A DNA stretch of 64,000 nt from Isoetes taiwanensis (taxonomy: Eukaryota; Streptophyta; Lycopodiopsida; Isoetales; Isoetaceae): contig JAJEKV010000342.1 in assembly GCA_021234155.1 (NCBI GenBank), forward strand, positions 186,001 to 250,000, in the 5' to 3' direction. Position numbers and translations under genes: made by a program. This document shows positions 1 to 11,438 of this stretch, piece by piece. The first letter of the stretch is position 1, and each line of letters begins with the position of its first letter. Under the pieces are notes generated by a model. The model saw nothing but the letters and a program-made list of their open reading frames with translations. It searched no databases and had not been told where the DNA came from.

Positions 1-440
1 GCGTGGCATGCTTAGGGCTCTTCGAGGGTGTAAATGTTGTTTTTGTGTCATGTAGCACGCGTGCGGCCTAAACTTTTCAAAGGTTTTTCTCTATTATTTT
101 TTTTGTTGGTGATGTACATGTCCAAGGGTGATGCTAAACCGGTATTCTTTGTGGGGTGGGATTTTTTTTTTTTTAGGGGACGTTTAAGCGACCTTGCGTT
201 GTACAAGCCCCTTGTTAGAGATTTTATCGCTAGAACTTTTCCTCAAAACCCAAAAAGAGCGGTTTTCTAATCCGTCGATAAACTCTAAGCGGGGACACTA
301 GCTAACATCTGTAGTACAATAATTTTATTTGGGGTCCGGTGTTATATTTGGATATTCCCTATGTTTTTCATTTTTGGATAGCTGCGATGTGCGACTACCC
401 ACTCTATACCATTTAGAAAAACGCTAAAATGAATGAAAAG
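1..440 (+). repeat. Dispersed hairpin repeat, copy H1
   Basis: This stretch aligns along most of its length with 10735-11130: a run near a GTTGGTGATGT motif, then a hairpin, then a shared ATTCCCT and CTACCCACT tract. The hairpin arms are 211-229 and 275-292, around a T-rich and C-rich core. The arms differ in sequence from the other copies but remain complementary to each other. The left edge of the repeat lies outside the window. The family is not recognised; a retroelement LTR or retroposon is possible. No coding sequence is supported here. Confidence 0.6.
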
Positions 441-1144
441 CCTAGCTAGAGCTTTTATCGTTTTCATCGCGAGCCCTTATTATACATGTGTACTTTGTTT
501 TGAGAACATTCCACATTAGGGATTTTATGGGGTTATATTAGGCCCTTCTAAAACACGCCACTAGTAAGCTAAGTGGAATAAATTTCGGGTGATCAAACTC
601 TAGTCTTTTTGTCTTTAGTGGATTGTTGCATTCTTTTCTTTTCTATGCGCTTTTTGTCTTTGTAAAACACATGATTTGTTTTGTGATATTATTTCTTATT
701 GTTTCAATTTTTTTTTTTAGCTTTGTTAGTTTGGAGCGAAAAGAGGAAAAAAATTTACGGCAATGCAATTCAAAATCTAACGAAGTTCTTTCTTCCTCCT
801 CGTGCCAGATACAACTGCTCATTTCAAATGTTGGTGGCCGTTTCTTCCCAAAACGAATACAAGTCTTTGGTCTAGGATTGCTCGATTCTTGAAGGTCCCT
901 CTTATTATGGAGACAGTTTCTTCCCAAAATTTTGCAGCTTCGGATCATTATCAGAAAACTCAGTAAGTACTTGTTTTTCACTAAAAATTTTTGGGCAGGT
1001 CCTTTCTACAGTCTTTTGGAGCTACAAGGATTTCCAATATGGATGATAGGTTTGTACAACTTGCAACACTATGAATTAAATTTTATTCATTTCTAAGAAT
1101 ACCTACTGTTTGTTTGTAGAAAACATAAATTCAAGGAGGAAGGT
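441..1144. other. Intergenic, no gene seen
   Basis: AT-rich sequence with overlapping short frames on both strands at 623-981 that resemble no family. The last 30 bases before 1145 are purine-rich. Nothing else is supported. Confidence 0.5.
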
Positions 1145-2042
1145 TTGCCAATTTCGAGTGGAGATACCAGAGAATTTCATGCCACTGAAAAGAAAAATAG
1201 GCCTAGAAATAATTATGATGAGAATTCTTTAAGATCACAAAGAGCATGCAATGTTGATCTTTGGACACATGGAGATTTATATCCAAGAGATCCATTAAAT
1301 CATATTCAACCTGAATTTGATTCTCCCACAGCCTTATTTCGATTTACAGGCAAGGGATATCAAGGTTTACTTGGATATTGCCAAAATTTGGCAAGTGGAT
1401 CTTCAAGTGACGGCATTAGAGCTGCTATGCAAGAACTCCAAACATGTAACTTTCAGCTTCAAGGTAGCATCAGAAAGCTTAGTTATGATATGCATAACAT
1501 TGCTAATCACAATATCTCGTTATATTATGCTTGTAACAACTGCAAGTCTTTGCAAGTGAAAGTACAAAAGCAAAATTAGAAGGATGTTTGCAAGAAGAAA
1601 ATATCTGGTGTAAACGTGTGATGGAGGAAAATGAGAAGCTAAAATTAAAGATTAAGCGCTTAAAGATCACTTCATTTGGTTTGAGAGAGAGGAAAAGAAA
1701 GATGAAACCATGGAGGAAAATGAGAAGCTAAAATTAAAGATTAAGCGCTTAAAGATCACCGCTTGGTTTGAGAGAGGAAAAGAAAAGATGAAACCAGTCC
1801 ATACATCGGCTCCTAAAGGCGGTGGATCCAAGAGAAGAGTGGCTGCCATCAAGATGTTGATAGATCCATCATTTGGTCATAAAAGCGAATGCAAGGATGG
1901 TTATTTGGCTGAGTTAATCAAAAAAATTGCCACAAAAAATGATATTTTGAAGATGTTCAATCTTCCAGGTATATCTAGTTCATCTTATTGCTTGTTACTA
2001 TTGTTGCATAGCAACATATCTATTTTGCAATTGTTAGTTTGA
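1145..2042 (+). pseudogene. Unrecognised coiled-coil protein gene, frame-shifted or spliced
   Basis: A 144-residue frame (1145-1579) is followed in another frame by a charged, helix-forming stretch containing EENEKLKLKIKRLKI, then by a third frame (1710-2042) that repeats this stretch and continues with KGGGSKRRVAAIKMLIDPSFG. The three frames read as one protein if one or two frameshifts or a short intron are allowed. The middle is probably a coiled coil with heptad-like E/K/L spacing; the end is basic. The first part holds a YACNNCKSL cysteine pair. No family was recognised. It lies just outside the left end of the Harbinger element (2168), so it is probably not part of it. An 89-bp tandem duplication inside the coding region explains part of the frame change. 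Confidence 0.4.
1621..1798 (+). repeat. 89-bp tandem duplication inside a reading frame
   Basis: The block starting ATGGAGGAAAATGAGAAGCT at 1621 recurs at 1710 with few changes. The period of 89 is not a multiple of 3, so the duplication shifts the frame and repeats the coiled-coil segment. Confidence 0.85.
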
Positions 2043-2167
2043 ATGATGTAACGGATTTGAAGATATATAATTTGTTGCTTTAGTATTTTTGTTGATGTTA
2101 TGAAGCGAAAGCTTAGGCACTTATCTTAAGCGCCATGATCAGAAATAGTAGCATTGCATGTTACTTA

Positions 2168-2217
2168 GGGCCACTCCACATTGGCCATTACGTTAGGTTA
2201 ATTTTTTAATCTAATGG
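2168..2217 (+). repeat. Left terminal/subterminal inverted repeat of the Harbinger element
   Basis: Starts right after TTA. Contains GTTAGGTTAA and, about 15 bp on, CTAATGGA. The same order appears on the minus strand at the other end of the element (8241-8279), with about 70-80% identity by eye. Confidence 0.55.
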
Positions 2218-2282
2218 ATGCTCCTTTATGTAAGGTAATCTAACAACGAGATTTCACTTCACACTTTCCATTAGATTAAAAT

Positions 2283-2460
2283 TTTGGAAACTGTTATAAA
2301 GAACTTCACCTTTGCATGACAATCGTTAGTTAAAATTACATCTAACATGATGGAAACCACTATAAAGCTTTTCACCTTTGCCGCGGTGCTATTAGGTTAA
2401 AGTAGATCTAACATGCCGGAAACCATTAAAAATGCTTCACATTGCAATATAACAAATTAG
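2283..2460 (+). repeat. About 67-bp tandem repeat, near 2.5 units
   Basis: Units share GGAAAC..TATAAAG, TTCACCTTTGC and ATCTAACATG in the same order. They lie just inside the left Harbinger end, where subterminal repeats are common. Confidence 0.6.
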
Positions 2461-3647
2461 CTAAATGTCAACAAAAGTCTCTTCAACATTTCAAATTCAA
2501 CAACACTTTGCCTTAAATGGGTTATCATGTAGAAATTATCATAGAAGGTATTACATATCCATTGCATAATAATATTCTTATAGTCCCAACATCAAGTGCA
2601 ATAAATTTAAGTTTAACATATGGTTATTGCAGACCTTCAAGCGATCAAAACACTTATTTAATTTGTAAGCCTTGGCGGCAGTTCTTGAAACAAACAAATT
2701 AATTCAAACTAGTTACGCATCGTGTAGGATGAAGATTGGTAGATACTTGATTTTAGCTTTCTAACATGTAAATGCCAAATATAAAACTTTTTCACCCGGA
2801 TGGCAGATTTAAAAATGGAAGGAAACCTTTTAACAGTTTTAACCTTTTAAAAATATCTACAAGGCTGGGATACAAGGTTGGAATATCTTTACATCATTGA
2901 TGATGTTTTGCTTGCATTTCCATGCATTGTTATTTAAATGGATCCTGTCATGTGTATTTAGATTGCCTTTCGAAGTATTATAGTCTATTAAATAATATGT
3001 AATGAAGCCTTTGCATTTTATGGACTCTTCTTTGCAAATTGTTTGATATTTGCTCTTGTTCAATCGTAATAGTCTATTAATAATCTGCACTAAAGTTTGG
3101 GTTTATGGGCTCCCCTTTGCAAATTGTTATATGATGATGAACGGAATTGTATGATATCTATTTTAGTAGGTTTATTTCTAATTTCAGTTATATGATGATG
3201 AATTGAATTGTATGACAGCAGGGTACCAAGCGGAAGGTAGTGTCAAATTCTTTTAAGCTCCTGTAGCACATTCTTTTGATTATAATGGATAGCATAGGTA
3301 AGTCGTAAACAATTATACTTGATTCTATGTGCAGCTTCATCTCAAATCTGAATTTGATTATCTCAATTTGACAATTATACTTGCTTCTATGTGCAACTTC
3401 ATCTTCAAATTTGTTTAATGACTCTGGGGTGATCATAGAAGAGATAGAAATTTACAATCTTCTACTGTTTACAATGGTCATGCTTTACACAGCTTTCATG
3501 ATACCACAAATGCGTATTCTATACAATAGAAGGCCCAAACGATCTAGAATAGGGATGGTGTTATAACAAGATACCAGAATGCATGATGATATAATTATGC
3601 ATACCCTTCTTTTCATACTTTTGGGTAGTCCACACACATCCTGGTGG
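2461..3647. other. Harbinger interior, no gene recognised
   Basis: AT-rich sequence between the left end and the transposase. Two short overlapping similarities are visible (TATATGATGATGAA near 3130 and 3187; CTATGTGCA.CTTCATCT near 3327 and 3388). No domain was found in any frame. Confidence 0.45.
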
Positions 3648-4990
3648 GTGAAACCAAGGAGCACTGTATGGTGGGATAGATTTGTGCTTGATGTGTACAA
3701 TGATCAGCGTTGAAAAGAGATTTTAGAATGATCAGGGAAAGATTTGATTGGTTATGTAATAAGTTGGCTCCTATGATCAAGAAGAAGAGTATCAATTTCA
3801 GGAAACCGCTACCAGTACCCATTCGTGTTGGAGCAGCATTGTGCAAGCTTGTGAAGGGTTGCAAACTCTTAGAAGTTTGAGGCGGTTTGCAATTGGAATA
3901 AACCACGGTCTCCATGGTGCTTAAAGAAGTTTGCTATGCAATTAACAATAAGTTGGGGTGCAAAATTAGGTGGCCAAAGAACCATGAACTTGTTCACATT
4001 GAAGAGGGATTTAGAGATGCAGTGGATTACTAAATTTCTATGGTCTTTATTCATTGCATGCATGTATACCAGTTATTGGCCTTACGGATTTGGTGGTTCT
4101 GATTATTTTGACAGGAAACAAGTCCACTCTATTATTGTGGGTGCTTATGTCAATAGAATTGCAATGTTAAGCGTAGCCCAGTTGTTCAGCAATAGATGTG
4201 AAGGGGAGGTTTCTGAATGACCGAATCCTATAATTGTACCGACTGCCTAGGGGAGGGTGCCCATACTCGGCCCAGGGACTGTAATGGCCCACCTCCATTC
4301 AAGTTCTTACACTTGGGGCGTGGGTCGAAAGGATAACGAGAAGAGGAATACCTGATTTCATCTTTGCGTCTCATCTGGAAGAATCATTTCAAAACCATTG
4401 GTTTATCTCATACTTCTAATTCTATACTTCACAAAACTATTTTACTTAGTTTTTTCATATTTCATCTTATAAGGTTAAGGTTCCCATTCAATGTCTTTTC
4501 TATATCATCCTATAACAGTTAAACTTCCCTTTCAAAAAAATCAGTTTTCTACTCCTTTGTATTATTGTATACCCTACATATTGATGCCTATTAGCATCTG
4601 TATGTGATACTAATCCGGCGAATCATTTCTTCCTCTTTCTCCTTCTTTAATGTCTTCTTCGCTATCGCTGTTACTTCCTGGCGAACTCCCAACAGATATA
4701 TTTGTTGGATTTCCAAGTTCCATACACGATGCTCGTGTTCTCAGGAATTCAGGTTTGGCACTACGAGCAAATGCAACAAAAATTTTAAGGGAGCCAGCTA
4801 TGCTCTTAAATAGTAATTACATGTTGCATCCATATGTTGTTGGAGACAAAGTATATGTAGTTTCAATCATGGATCATGGCTCCATATATTGGAAATGTGG
4901 CTGATTTAACGCACATTCAGAATTTATTCAATGCAAGACATGTGAGGGCAAGAATTTTCATTGAGCAAGCATTTGGTATACTAAAAATGA
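3648..4990 (+). pseudogene. PIF/Harbinger (HARBI1-like, DDE_Tnp_4) transposase, inactivated
   Basis: The transposase can be followed across several frames: VKPRSTVWWDRFVLDVYNDQ, FRMIRERFDWLCNKLAP, RVGAALCKLVKGC, EVCYAINNKLG and IRWPKNHELVHIEEGFRDA (3648-4027), then GSDYFDRKQVHSIIVGAY (4095-4146), and after a gap DIFVGFPSSIHDARVLRNS, PYVVGDKVY and ARIFIEQAFGILK (about 4693-4988). These match, in order, the conserved blocks of HARBI1-like transposases, which cut and rejoin element ends. The second aspartate (HDARV) and the glutamate (IEQAF) of the DDE triad are present. At the first aspartate (usually GAID) the sequence reads GLYS, so that residue is lost. In-frame stops, several frameshifts and a roughly 470-bp interruption make it a pseudogene. 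Confidence 0.88.
4222..4694 (+). other. Interruption (intron or insertion) inside the Harbinger transposase
   Basis: Coding similarity stops after GRFLND and resumes at DIFVGFP. The intervening DNA is non-coding and contains a short GC-rich stretch (GGCCCAGGGACTGTAATGGC). The right edge follows CCCAACAG, a possible splice acceptor, but no clear donor was seen. An insertion is equally possible. Confidence 0.5.
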
Positions 4991-7046
4991 TTTCAACTTT
5001 TGAAATCAACTCTATCATGATATATTTAACAAAATTTGGATTTATTCAAATCTAATAGATATACTTTAAAAATGCCATGATAACATTATATGTATTTTTA
5101 GCTTTTACTAATTTTAATAATTTATTCAATTTATCATTAGATCAAAAGTATGATGGTTACTAAAGTATAAAATTGCTTTGTAATTTAAATTTCACTTTAG
5201 TCTATTTTTACTTTCGAAGTAAAATATTATCTTTTAAAAATATTTAAAGAAGAAATTTTAGATTGAAATTAATCAAATGATTACGTTTATGTTTTAATAT
5301 AGAAAAAAAAACTTTATTACTGATTAAGCTCAATATATTTTATTTCATCAATAATAAATTGTTCAATAGCTATTATTAAAATATTAACATTATCATTTAA
5401 TTAATTTCAACCTAAAACTATTTTTTGAAGTATTTTTAAAGGTGTAAAAATTTATAAATTTTTGAAATTGTCATAATAGTTTTTAAGTCAATCGCTTATC
5501 AACCCATCAAATTTTATTTAAAAATTATAATGATTGCCAAATTTTAAAATTTTTAAATCACTGAAAGTTGAAATTTTATATTCTTGAAATGTTTAATTTT
5601 AAATAGATTCAAGTGAAAATTAGTTCGGAAAGCAATTTTATTTTTTGAGTTTTAAATTAAAGATAAACTTTTATAAAAATGCTGAGCTGCCATGCCCAGT
5701 GACGCATACATTTAGGAGCTTTTGGGCTAACATTATGTGGAACTCAGGCATGTCACCAATCCTTAAATGCTACACTAAGCTTGTCCTAAAAGCACCTAAG
5801 AACTGACATGTGGACATTAAAGCTAAACGCCTCAGGGACCTCAAGCTTGGACCCCCACAGCCATTCGTTTCTCTTCATATAATTTTGTGCAGGTCCCCTG
5901 GCTAAACAGTGAATGTAAGCTGGAGAAATTAGCCGTCTAAGATTATCTACAAACTCATACACTCAAGGCATCGCAATAAAGGTACTAACAGTAGATGAAT
6001 CGACTGAAGACAATACTTGTGCATGTCTGTGTTGGAGAATCAAGTTGCATAAATTACCTCTTGTGACAAATCCGCATTCTTTTCTACACGTTCTAAAGTC
6101 AGAAGTATCTGTTGCAATAATAGATTGTTATTAGTATGATGGGTAAGTTCAACTCAATTAAAAGCGAGGGCGTATGACAAGTATATGACAGCGTGAACAA
6201 CTATGTCTCAATCACTAATATACTCCTTTGTTAACACAATGGAACTCTTTGCGGGACTTTGCCAATGCTAAGCTCTAAAATAGGAAAATGGTCATAGTAC
6301 ACTTCTAAAAAAATGATTAGAGGTAGCTAAAAGCGGGTTTAAAAATTATAATGACTAAGAGGGCTAAAACACGGGAACAAATCTAAAATACAACACAAGC
6401 GGGTGATATTTTGAAGAAGCCATATTACACAAATGCTTAAGATAAAGCATTTGGCGATCTCTGACAAAGTTGCCTACCACCAAAAACATACATGCATTAA
6501 GATGCTTTTAGAAGTAAAAACATGGTGTTACATATATCACGTCAGGGACGTAAATAAATACCTCCCATCTTTTACCACAAAACAAAATTGCTACTATGTT
6601 CATCTCTTCCATGACTGCTTCTTGTCGTGCATTTGAGCACTTGCCTCGCACATCGATTTCTAGACATTTATAGATTGTGGGCCGCAACATTTACCTCTAG
6701 ATGCACGTTCCAGATTACTGATCTAATAACAACTGAAATAAATGAGACAAAATGTATAAAACAAGACAAATGGGTATAAAACAAGATAAACATGTAAACT
6801 CCAATTTCATAATAAAAATATTGTTCTATTATAAAAATGCGTTATGCAAACAAAACCACTCTTAAAACAAGAGTTTAAAGCATGATATCGCGGCAATGGA
6901 GTAGTTCAAGATCTCTGACCTATCGATTTTCTCCCATGATTTGTCGAGGCTAGTGCACCAATTAAAGCTTGTCGATCCCTCTCTGCTGCCCTAGCCTCTT
7001 CTCTTTTTGCATCACACATCCTTCTCAATGGCACACATCTTGGAAT
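4991..7046. other. Very AT-rich Harbinger interior without genes
   Basis: From 4991 to about 5660 the DNA is strongly AT-rich and full of stops. An imperfect inverted pair (AGGAGCTTTTGG near 5713 and CTAAAAGCACCT near 5788) is the only structure. From 5850 to 7046 short frames occur but no domain was recognised. Confidence 0.5.
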
Positions 7047-7610
7047 CTATTTCCTGCCTCTTGTCTCCAAGCTCTTCAAGAACTCTAACACGCCTCTCAT
7101 TTGTTGTGTCCCTTTTCTTTTTTTTACCACTTGAATCGGCTCTCTATCGCCCGGTGTAGGTGAAGCAATGTTAGATTTAGCAGTAGCCTCCACATCTCTA
7201 CTACTATCACGGGTATGGGGTGGGACAATGGCTGGTCTTCTACCATAAAATTCATCAATGAAATGCCAAACTTGCTGATCAAACTCAATAGGCTGGATTT
7301 TTTCTCTCTTCCAATCAGCCCTACTCATTGTGAAGTCTGTGCTGCTTTTTGTTTGGTGATCATGATCTTTTATGCTCTTGTAATCAGAAATCAGATTTTT
7401 CCACTTGTTTTGGCACTGATCAGGATTTCATTCATACCCATGAGCATGCAAGTATTCAGATATCTTTTACCATTTGCTTTTTGCAGTCTCCATTACATCC
7501 CATGATCTAATACTAGCATCACATAGTTCTGTTTCTTGCTTCTTTGCTTCTACCAAAGTAAAAACTTGTTACAATGTCCAATTTGGAGATCGCATGCGCT
7601 TCTCACTGCT
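7047..7610 (-). pseudogene. Trihelix (Myb/SANT-like, Myb_DNA-bind_4) protein of the Harbinger element, inactivated
   Basis: Read on the minus strand from about 7610 down, a trihelix DNA-binding domain is recognisable: RSPNWTL, then VEAKKQETEL, SWDVMETAKSKW, KISEYLHAHGYE, NPDQCQNKWKNLISDYKSI, and after it SRADWKREKIQPIEFDQQVW and HFIDEFYGRRPAI. The three conserved aromatic/tryptophan positions and the QC..KW signature fit GT/trihelix domains. These occur in plant factors and in the accessory protein that binds PIF/Harbinger ends. Stops after AKSKW and GYE and a frameshift in the T-run near 7560 disable it. The C-terminus is basic (VVKKRKGTQQMRG). It lies tail-to-tail with the transposase inside the same termini, which supports the transposon assignment over a host trihelix gene. 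Confidence 0.78.
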
Positions 7611-7651
7611 TGTGGCAGTGTCTCATTCCCACCATTCGTTGGGGCACATGT

Positions 7652-7712
7652 ACATGTACTATTTGTAGGACATGTGCCATTACCTGTACTATTTGTAGGA
7701 CATGTGCCATTT
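7652..7712 (+). repeat. 30-bp tandem duplication
   Basis: CTATTTGTAGGACATGTGCC occurs twice in direct tandem, 30 bp apart. Confidence 0.75.
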
Positions 7713-8241
7713 GTGGCATTTGACATCTTGCTGCATGGCATAAAGTATCATGGAAGCTTATCAAATATGTAGTATATGTAAAGGTTCATCAAAATACTGC
7801 AATGAAATACAAATTCTGAAACAAATGGAGGACAAAAGACTCATCATAATGGAGGACTCCAAAGACTCTCAGAATGAAAGACTCATAATGAAATACAAAT
7901 TCCAATAAAAGAGAGGATAAAGAAAACCCTGCTTGAAATAATGCAGAAAAAAAATATTTGATAATAAAATGGTGGAGAAACAAATAGACAGAAAATGTGA
8001 TAAATTCAAAACCTACTCAAAATGATTTAGAAAACTGTCCTTGATATGAAAAGAATTGATTGCTTACCTTTAAGAAACAGTTTGCAAACTGGAAGGTTGG
8101 ATGCAAGCTTCAAATCTCCAACCTAGAACGACCTAGTATCTTGGGATCGAGCAGATGCAATTTTGGTGCCGAGCATCATGCTTAGCGTGGCTTAATCGAT
8201 GATCCACGCGGTAGTGGTTAATTTACAACAGGATTTTTAGA

Positions 8242-8384
8242 GTCCATTAGGTTGTTAAACCTTAACCTAACATAATGCTAACATGAAGCATAGTTAAAGG
8301 GCAGATTAGCCTAAGCGGGTCGTTATTTCTTAACCCCTCCTAACTTAGCGGCATGTCTTAACGCGGCGGTTGTGTGAACACCAA
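8242..8384 (-). repeat. Right terminal/subterminal region of the Harbinger element
   Basis: On the minus strand the end reads TTGGTGTTCACACAACCGCC; further in come ATGTTAGGTTAAGG and CCTAATGGA, matching the left end in inverted orientation. TTA follows at 8385-8387. Confidence 0.55.
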
Positions 8385-8387
8385 TTA

Positions 8388-9441
8388 GCTAACTTTTTCT
8401 AACATATGAGTTTAACCCTTGATTATAGTTATTACGAATAGGATATCTCGATCCGTAGCTTAACGCATGATTTGGGCATGTCCTGCGTCGTCATATGACC
8501 AAGTGCCCTCGTGTTAGAACATCTTTGCAATGAAGATATGCATCTCTTTACCATAAACCATAGTCATGCTCACTTACAATATATTACTATTTGACTATAA
8601 ATTGTGAAGGTAACCACACAAGAAGTTAATCACATGTAAATCCTTGTATTCGGATCCTTGTTTTGCTAATGCTACTGACCCATGCTAATACATGTCCATT
8701 CTGATCTACTTGTTCTTTGAAGTTAGCAATGCATTTTATAGATATGACATAACATATCGTATGCCCATGCTTACAACATGAGCATGTACAAAGATAAGGC
8801 TTCTTTCTTGTCAATCCTACGAAATGGAAGAGGAAAGCATGCACAAAAACCGATCTCATACGAATATCCATAAGCATGGGCATGCTATGATTTTTGGCAA
8901 TTGCTTTGAGCTTAAATGCGCATGCCACAACATATCATAAGGGACTGTTCATACATGCATATATAATTTATTTATGCAAACCATGTGCATAGAAATGAGC
9001 CAAAAGTATCATATCGTACTTCTAGAATTGTATTACTAACATTGTAAAGGATACCACAGGACTTTTTCATACACAAGCATATTATTCATGTGACTACACC
9101 ATCTTTTAGCAAATAACATGTATTTGTGTCACAAAAATGAGCTAAAAGACTGTACCATATTTTTTAATTGTTTGAAAAGCACCGTTCCGGGATTTGAGCA
9201 CATAACATGATGATTTCTCAAACAAGTCCTTGAAGTCTCTGTAGTACTAAGAGTGCTTAAGAGCACACAATAAATAGCAAACCTACAAGTTTGCTCATGT
9301 CCATCCTACTACTACACATGTCTGCAATACTTTGCAAACCTGGAGGAATCACCAAACTGAATCTAGATAGGCATTGCCCGACTTTTTAGTAAATTTTTAA
9401 GTAACGGATGTCATTTGTAACATTCTTAGCTATGTAGCACC
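8388..9441. other. Intergenic, no gene recognised
   Basis: AT-rich DNA. A 100-residue minus-strand frame at 8626-8928 has no family resemblance and is probably chance. CATG-rich words are frequent but not ordered. Confidence 0.45.
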
Positions 9442-9801
9442 ATGCTTATAAAACTATTGTATTTTTCTGAGGGGACTAAGTTAATGAGGCAAGCAGTGTC
9501 AGAACATGTTCTGGACCTACTAAGTGAAGAGGTAAATATTGATGACTTTCAGTCCCTTTCTGATGATGCCGAAGTGAGTAGAAGAGCCTATTTTCATTTA
9601 TTTAAAACCGTCAAATCAAGTATGTCAAAGATGGGTGTGAAGATTGCTTTGCTGCCTAAATTGTCCAAAGTATGGTCATGTCGTTCATATAAGAACTTCC
9701 AAGTCAGCAAGTATCTGGGAGAGATGATCCATATTGATGCATGTAAGCTAGATGATTTAGACCAAATGTATACTTTCAAGAAAATAGAGATGCTACCATA
9801 A
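9442..9801 (+). CDS. Unrecognised 119-residue reading frame
   Basis: An uninterrupted frame starting at an ATG, with an acidic stretch (SEEVNIDDFQSLSDDAEVS) followed by a more basic half (KTVKSSMSKMGVKIALLP). The clear polarity and low stop density make it more gene-like than its surroundings. No family was recognised and no promoter or splice sites support it. It may be a fragment of a decayed gene. Confidence 0.25.
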   Translation: MLIKLLYFSEGTKLMRQAVSEHVLDLLSEEVNIDDFQSLSDDAEVSRRAYFHLFKTVKSSMSKMGVKIALLPKLSKVWSCRSYKNFQVSKYLGEMIHIDACKLDDLDQMYTFKKIEMLP

Positions 9802-10734
9802 AGGTTGTATGACAAGCTATATTGGAAACTTCTTTGGAAAGAAATTGGATGAGTTGCATTTGAGGTAAACTTATACTCCTCAAATGCACATATCGCAAAA
9901 AACTCCATTTGGCTTACAACTCCTCCCATTTTAGCTGGCAACTATTCCCTATTATGGATCAAGCTAATAACATGGACAATGTCCATATTGAACTTTTTCT
10001 TGAGTAAAAATAGGAAAAGCTAAAACATTATTCATGAAAAAGTAATACATTATTGTTAGCCATCTCTGTTAATTCAATCTGCTCTCTCATCATTTTCTTG
10101 CACGTCGTTATGGACATAATCATTTTCCTGCATCAATTTATCCTGCATTACTCTAATCTTCTTGTGATGATGCTTTGCAAAGTTCAACTTAGCTATGAAT
10201 ATCTTTCTAGTTCTTCGTGCAATAGCCTTTAATCTTTACGATGAATTATGTACTCATCCAATCTTCAGTAAACCCACATCGGCACATATAAATGGCAAAT
10301 CATCAATTTGACAAAAACAAAGCTATCAACCTGAATAGGGACTCGAATCGAAATTCCAAATTCAGATATAAAACTTATCATCAAAAACCTCAAGTCTCTA
10401 TGTTGAAGGAAACAAAATATATACAACAATGTTAAAGCCATTTTGAGCTCAAGATCGATTATGTAAGAGCAAACAATCCCATCGATCCAGGAGCCATCGG
10501 ACGGGGGGGAATTCTAGAATGGGGCGAGCATGCATGTCTTGCATGCATGCATCTGGCTTTTATGCCTTCTACGGTTGGGAGATTGCTATATTAGGCGAGG
10601 TTCTTCATCAACGTCTCATTGGCTTCCTCTTCTCTCGGCCAGCATGCCTTATTCTCTTTTCTTTGAACCCACCCTCCCCTTCTTTGTTTAATGTATTTAT
10701 TCGCCCGCGCGTGACCAGCCCCTCTATTTAAAGA
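9802..10734. other. Intergenic, no gene recognised
   Basis: AT-rich up to about 10470, then more GC-rich with CATGCATG words (10528-10552). CTCTATTTAAAGAG near 10722 is a short palindrome that overlaps a TATA-like word just before the H2 repeat. Confidence 0.4.
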
Positions 10735-11130
10735 GGTTTTGTTTTATTGTCGCGTGGCACGGCGTGATCAACCCTCCACTTTGGGCGGTTTGTTTTGTCA
10801 CATTTTTCTAGTGTTGGTGATGTGCGGGTGCATGGGTTGGCGGCTGGCCGGCGGCCGACTTCTCCATTTGTGGGCTTTGGGAGCGCTTTCTCAGCCTTAC
10901 ATTTATCCAAGCCCCTTGCCGAAGGCTTATCACTAGGGTTTTTTCTCGAAAACCCAAAAGGGCGGGGTTTTTTAATCCCGGTGATAAGCTTTCGGCAGGT
11001 ACACAAGCCAAACATCTTTTAGCATTGTATTTTATGGGGTCTAAATTATATAATTGGACATTCCCTTTATTTTTTCGTGGGTAGTTCGCATGTGTGCGGC
11101 TACCCACTATCCTCCATTGTAGAAAATCTG
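10735..11130 (+). repeat. Dispersed hairpin repeat, copy H2
   Basis: Second copy of the repeat at 1-440. Hairpin arms are CTTGCCGAAGGCTTATCAC (10915-10933) and its near-perfect inverse (10981-10999). They enclose a core with CTCGAAAACCC and GGGGTTTTTTAATCCCG. After the hairpin the two copies share an ATTCCCT tract and a CTACCCACT tract. Two other copies (H3, H4) keep the core and a stem of different sequence. Confidence 0.7.
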
Positions 11131-11438
11131 CTGAGATGAATGCAAACAATCTGCTAAATAACAATCTGCTAAGAGCAAACAATCAGACTAGATAACAAAA
11201 TACAAGGAAGTTACAAAGAAAACATCTAGACAAGGGAATAAGCAAATAAATTCCATCAAGAGAGGCGTAGGTAACGTTTGGCTAAAGTAAAACAAAATGC
11301 TTTGTAGCTTTTTCTAATCATGAATACATACTGGAGAACATTAGCTTCATCATGCCATTTGCTAGCCGATATGCGGTAGAACAACATCTAATTTGAGAGA
11401 TGAATGTTCGGTTTGAGAGACGAACTAAAATGTTATTG

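Larger units (their letters stand above)
2168..8384. mobile_element. Decayed PIF/Harbinger-type DNA transposon
   Basis: The left end begins GGGCCACTCCACATTGGCC after TTA (2165-2167). The right end, read on the minus strand, begins TTGGTGTTCACACAACCGCC and is followed on + by TTA (8385-8387). Just inside each end lies a related inverted block: GTTAGGTTAA then TAATGGA at about 2183-2217, and its inverse at about 8241-8279. PIF/Harbinger elements make 3-bp TWA duplications and encode a DDE transposase plus a Myb/trihelix-like protein. Both are present, on + at 3648-4990 and on - at 7047-7610, in convergent orientation. Both genes are disabled, so the element is an old relic. The end calls depend on imperfect repeats and could be off by a few bases. 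Confidence 0.7.
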
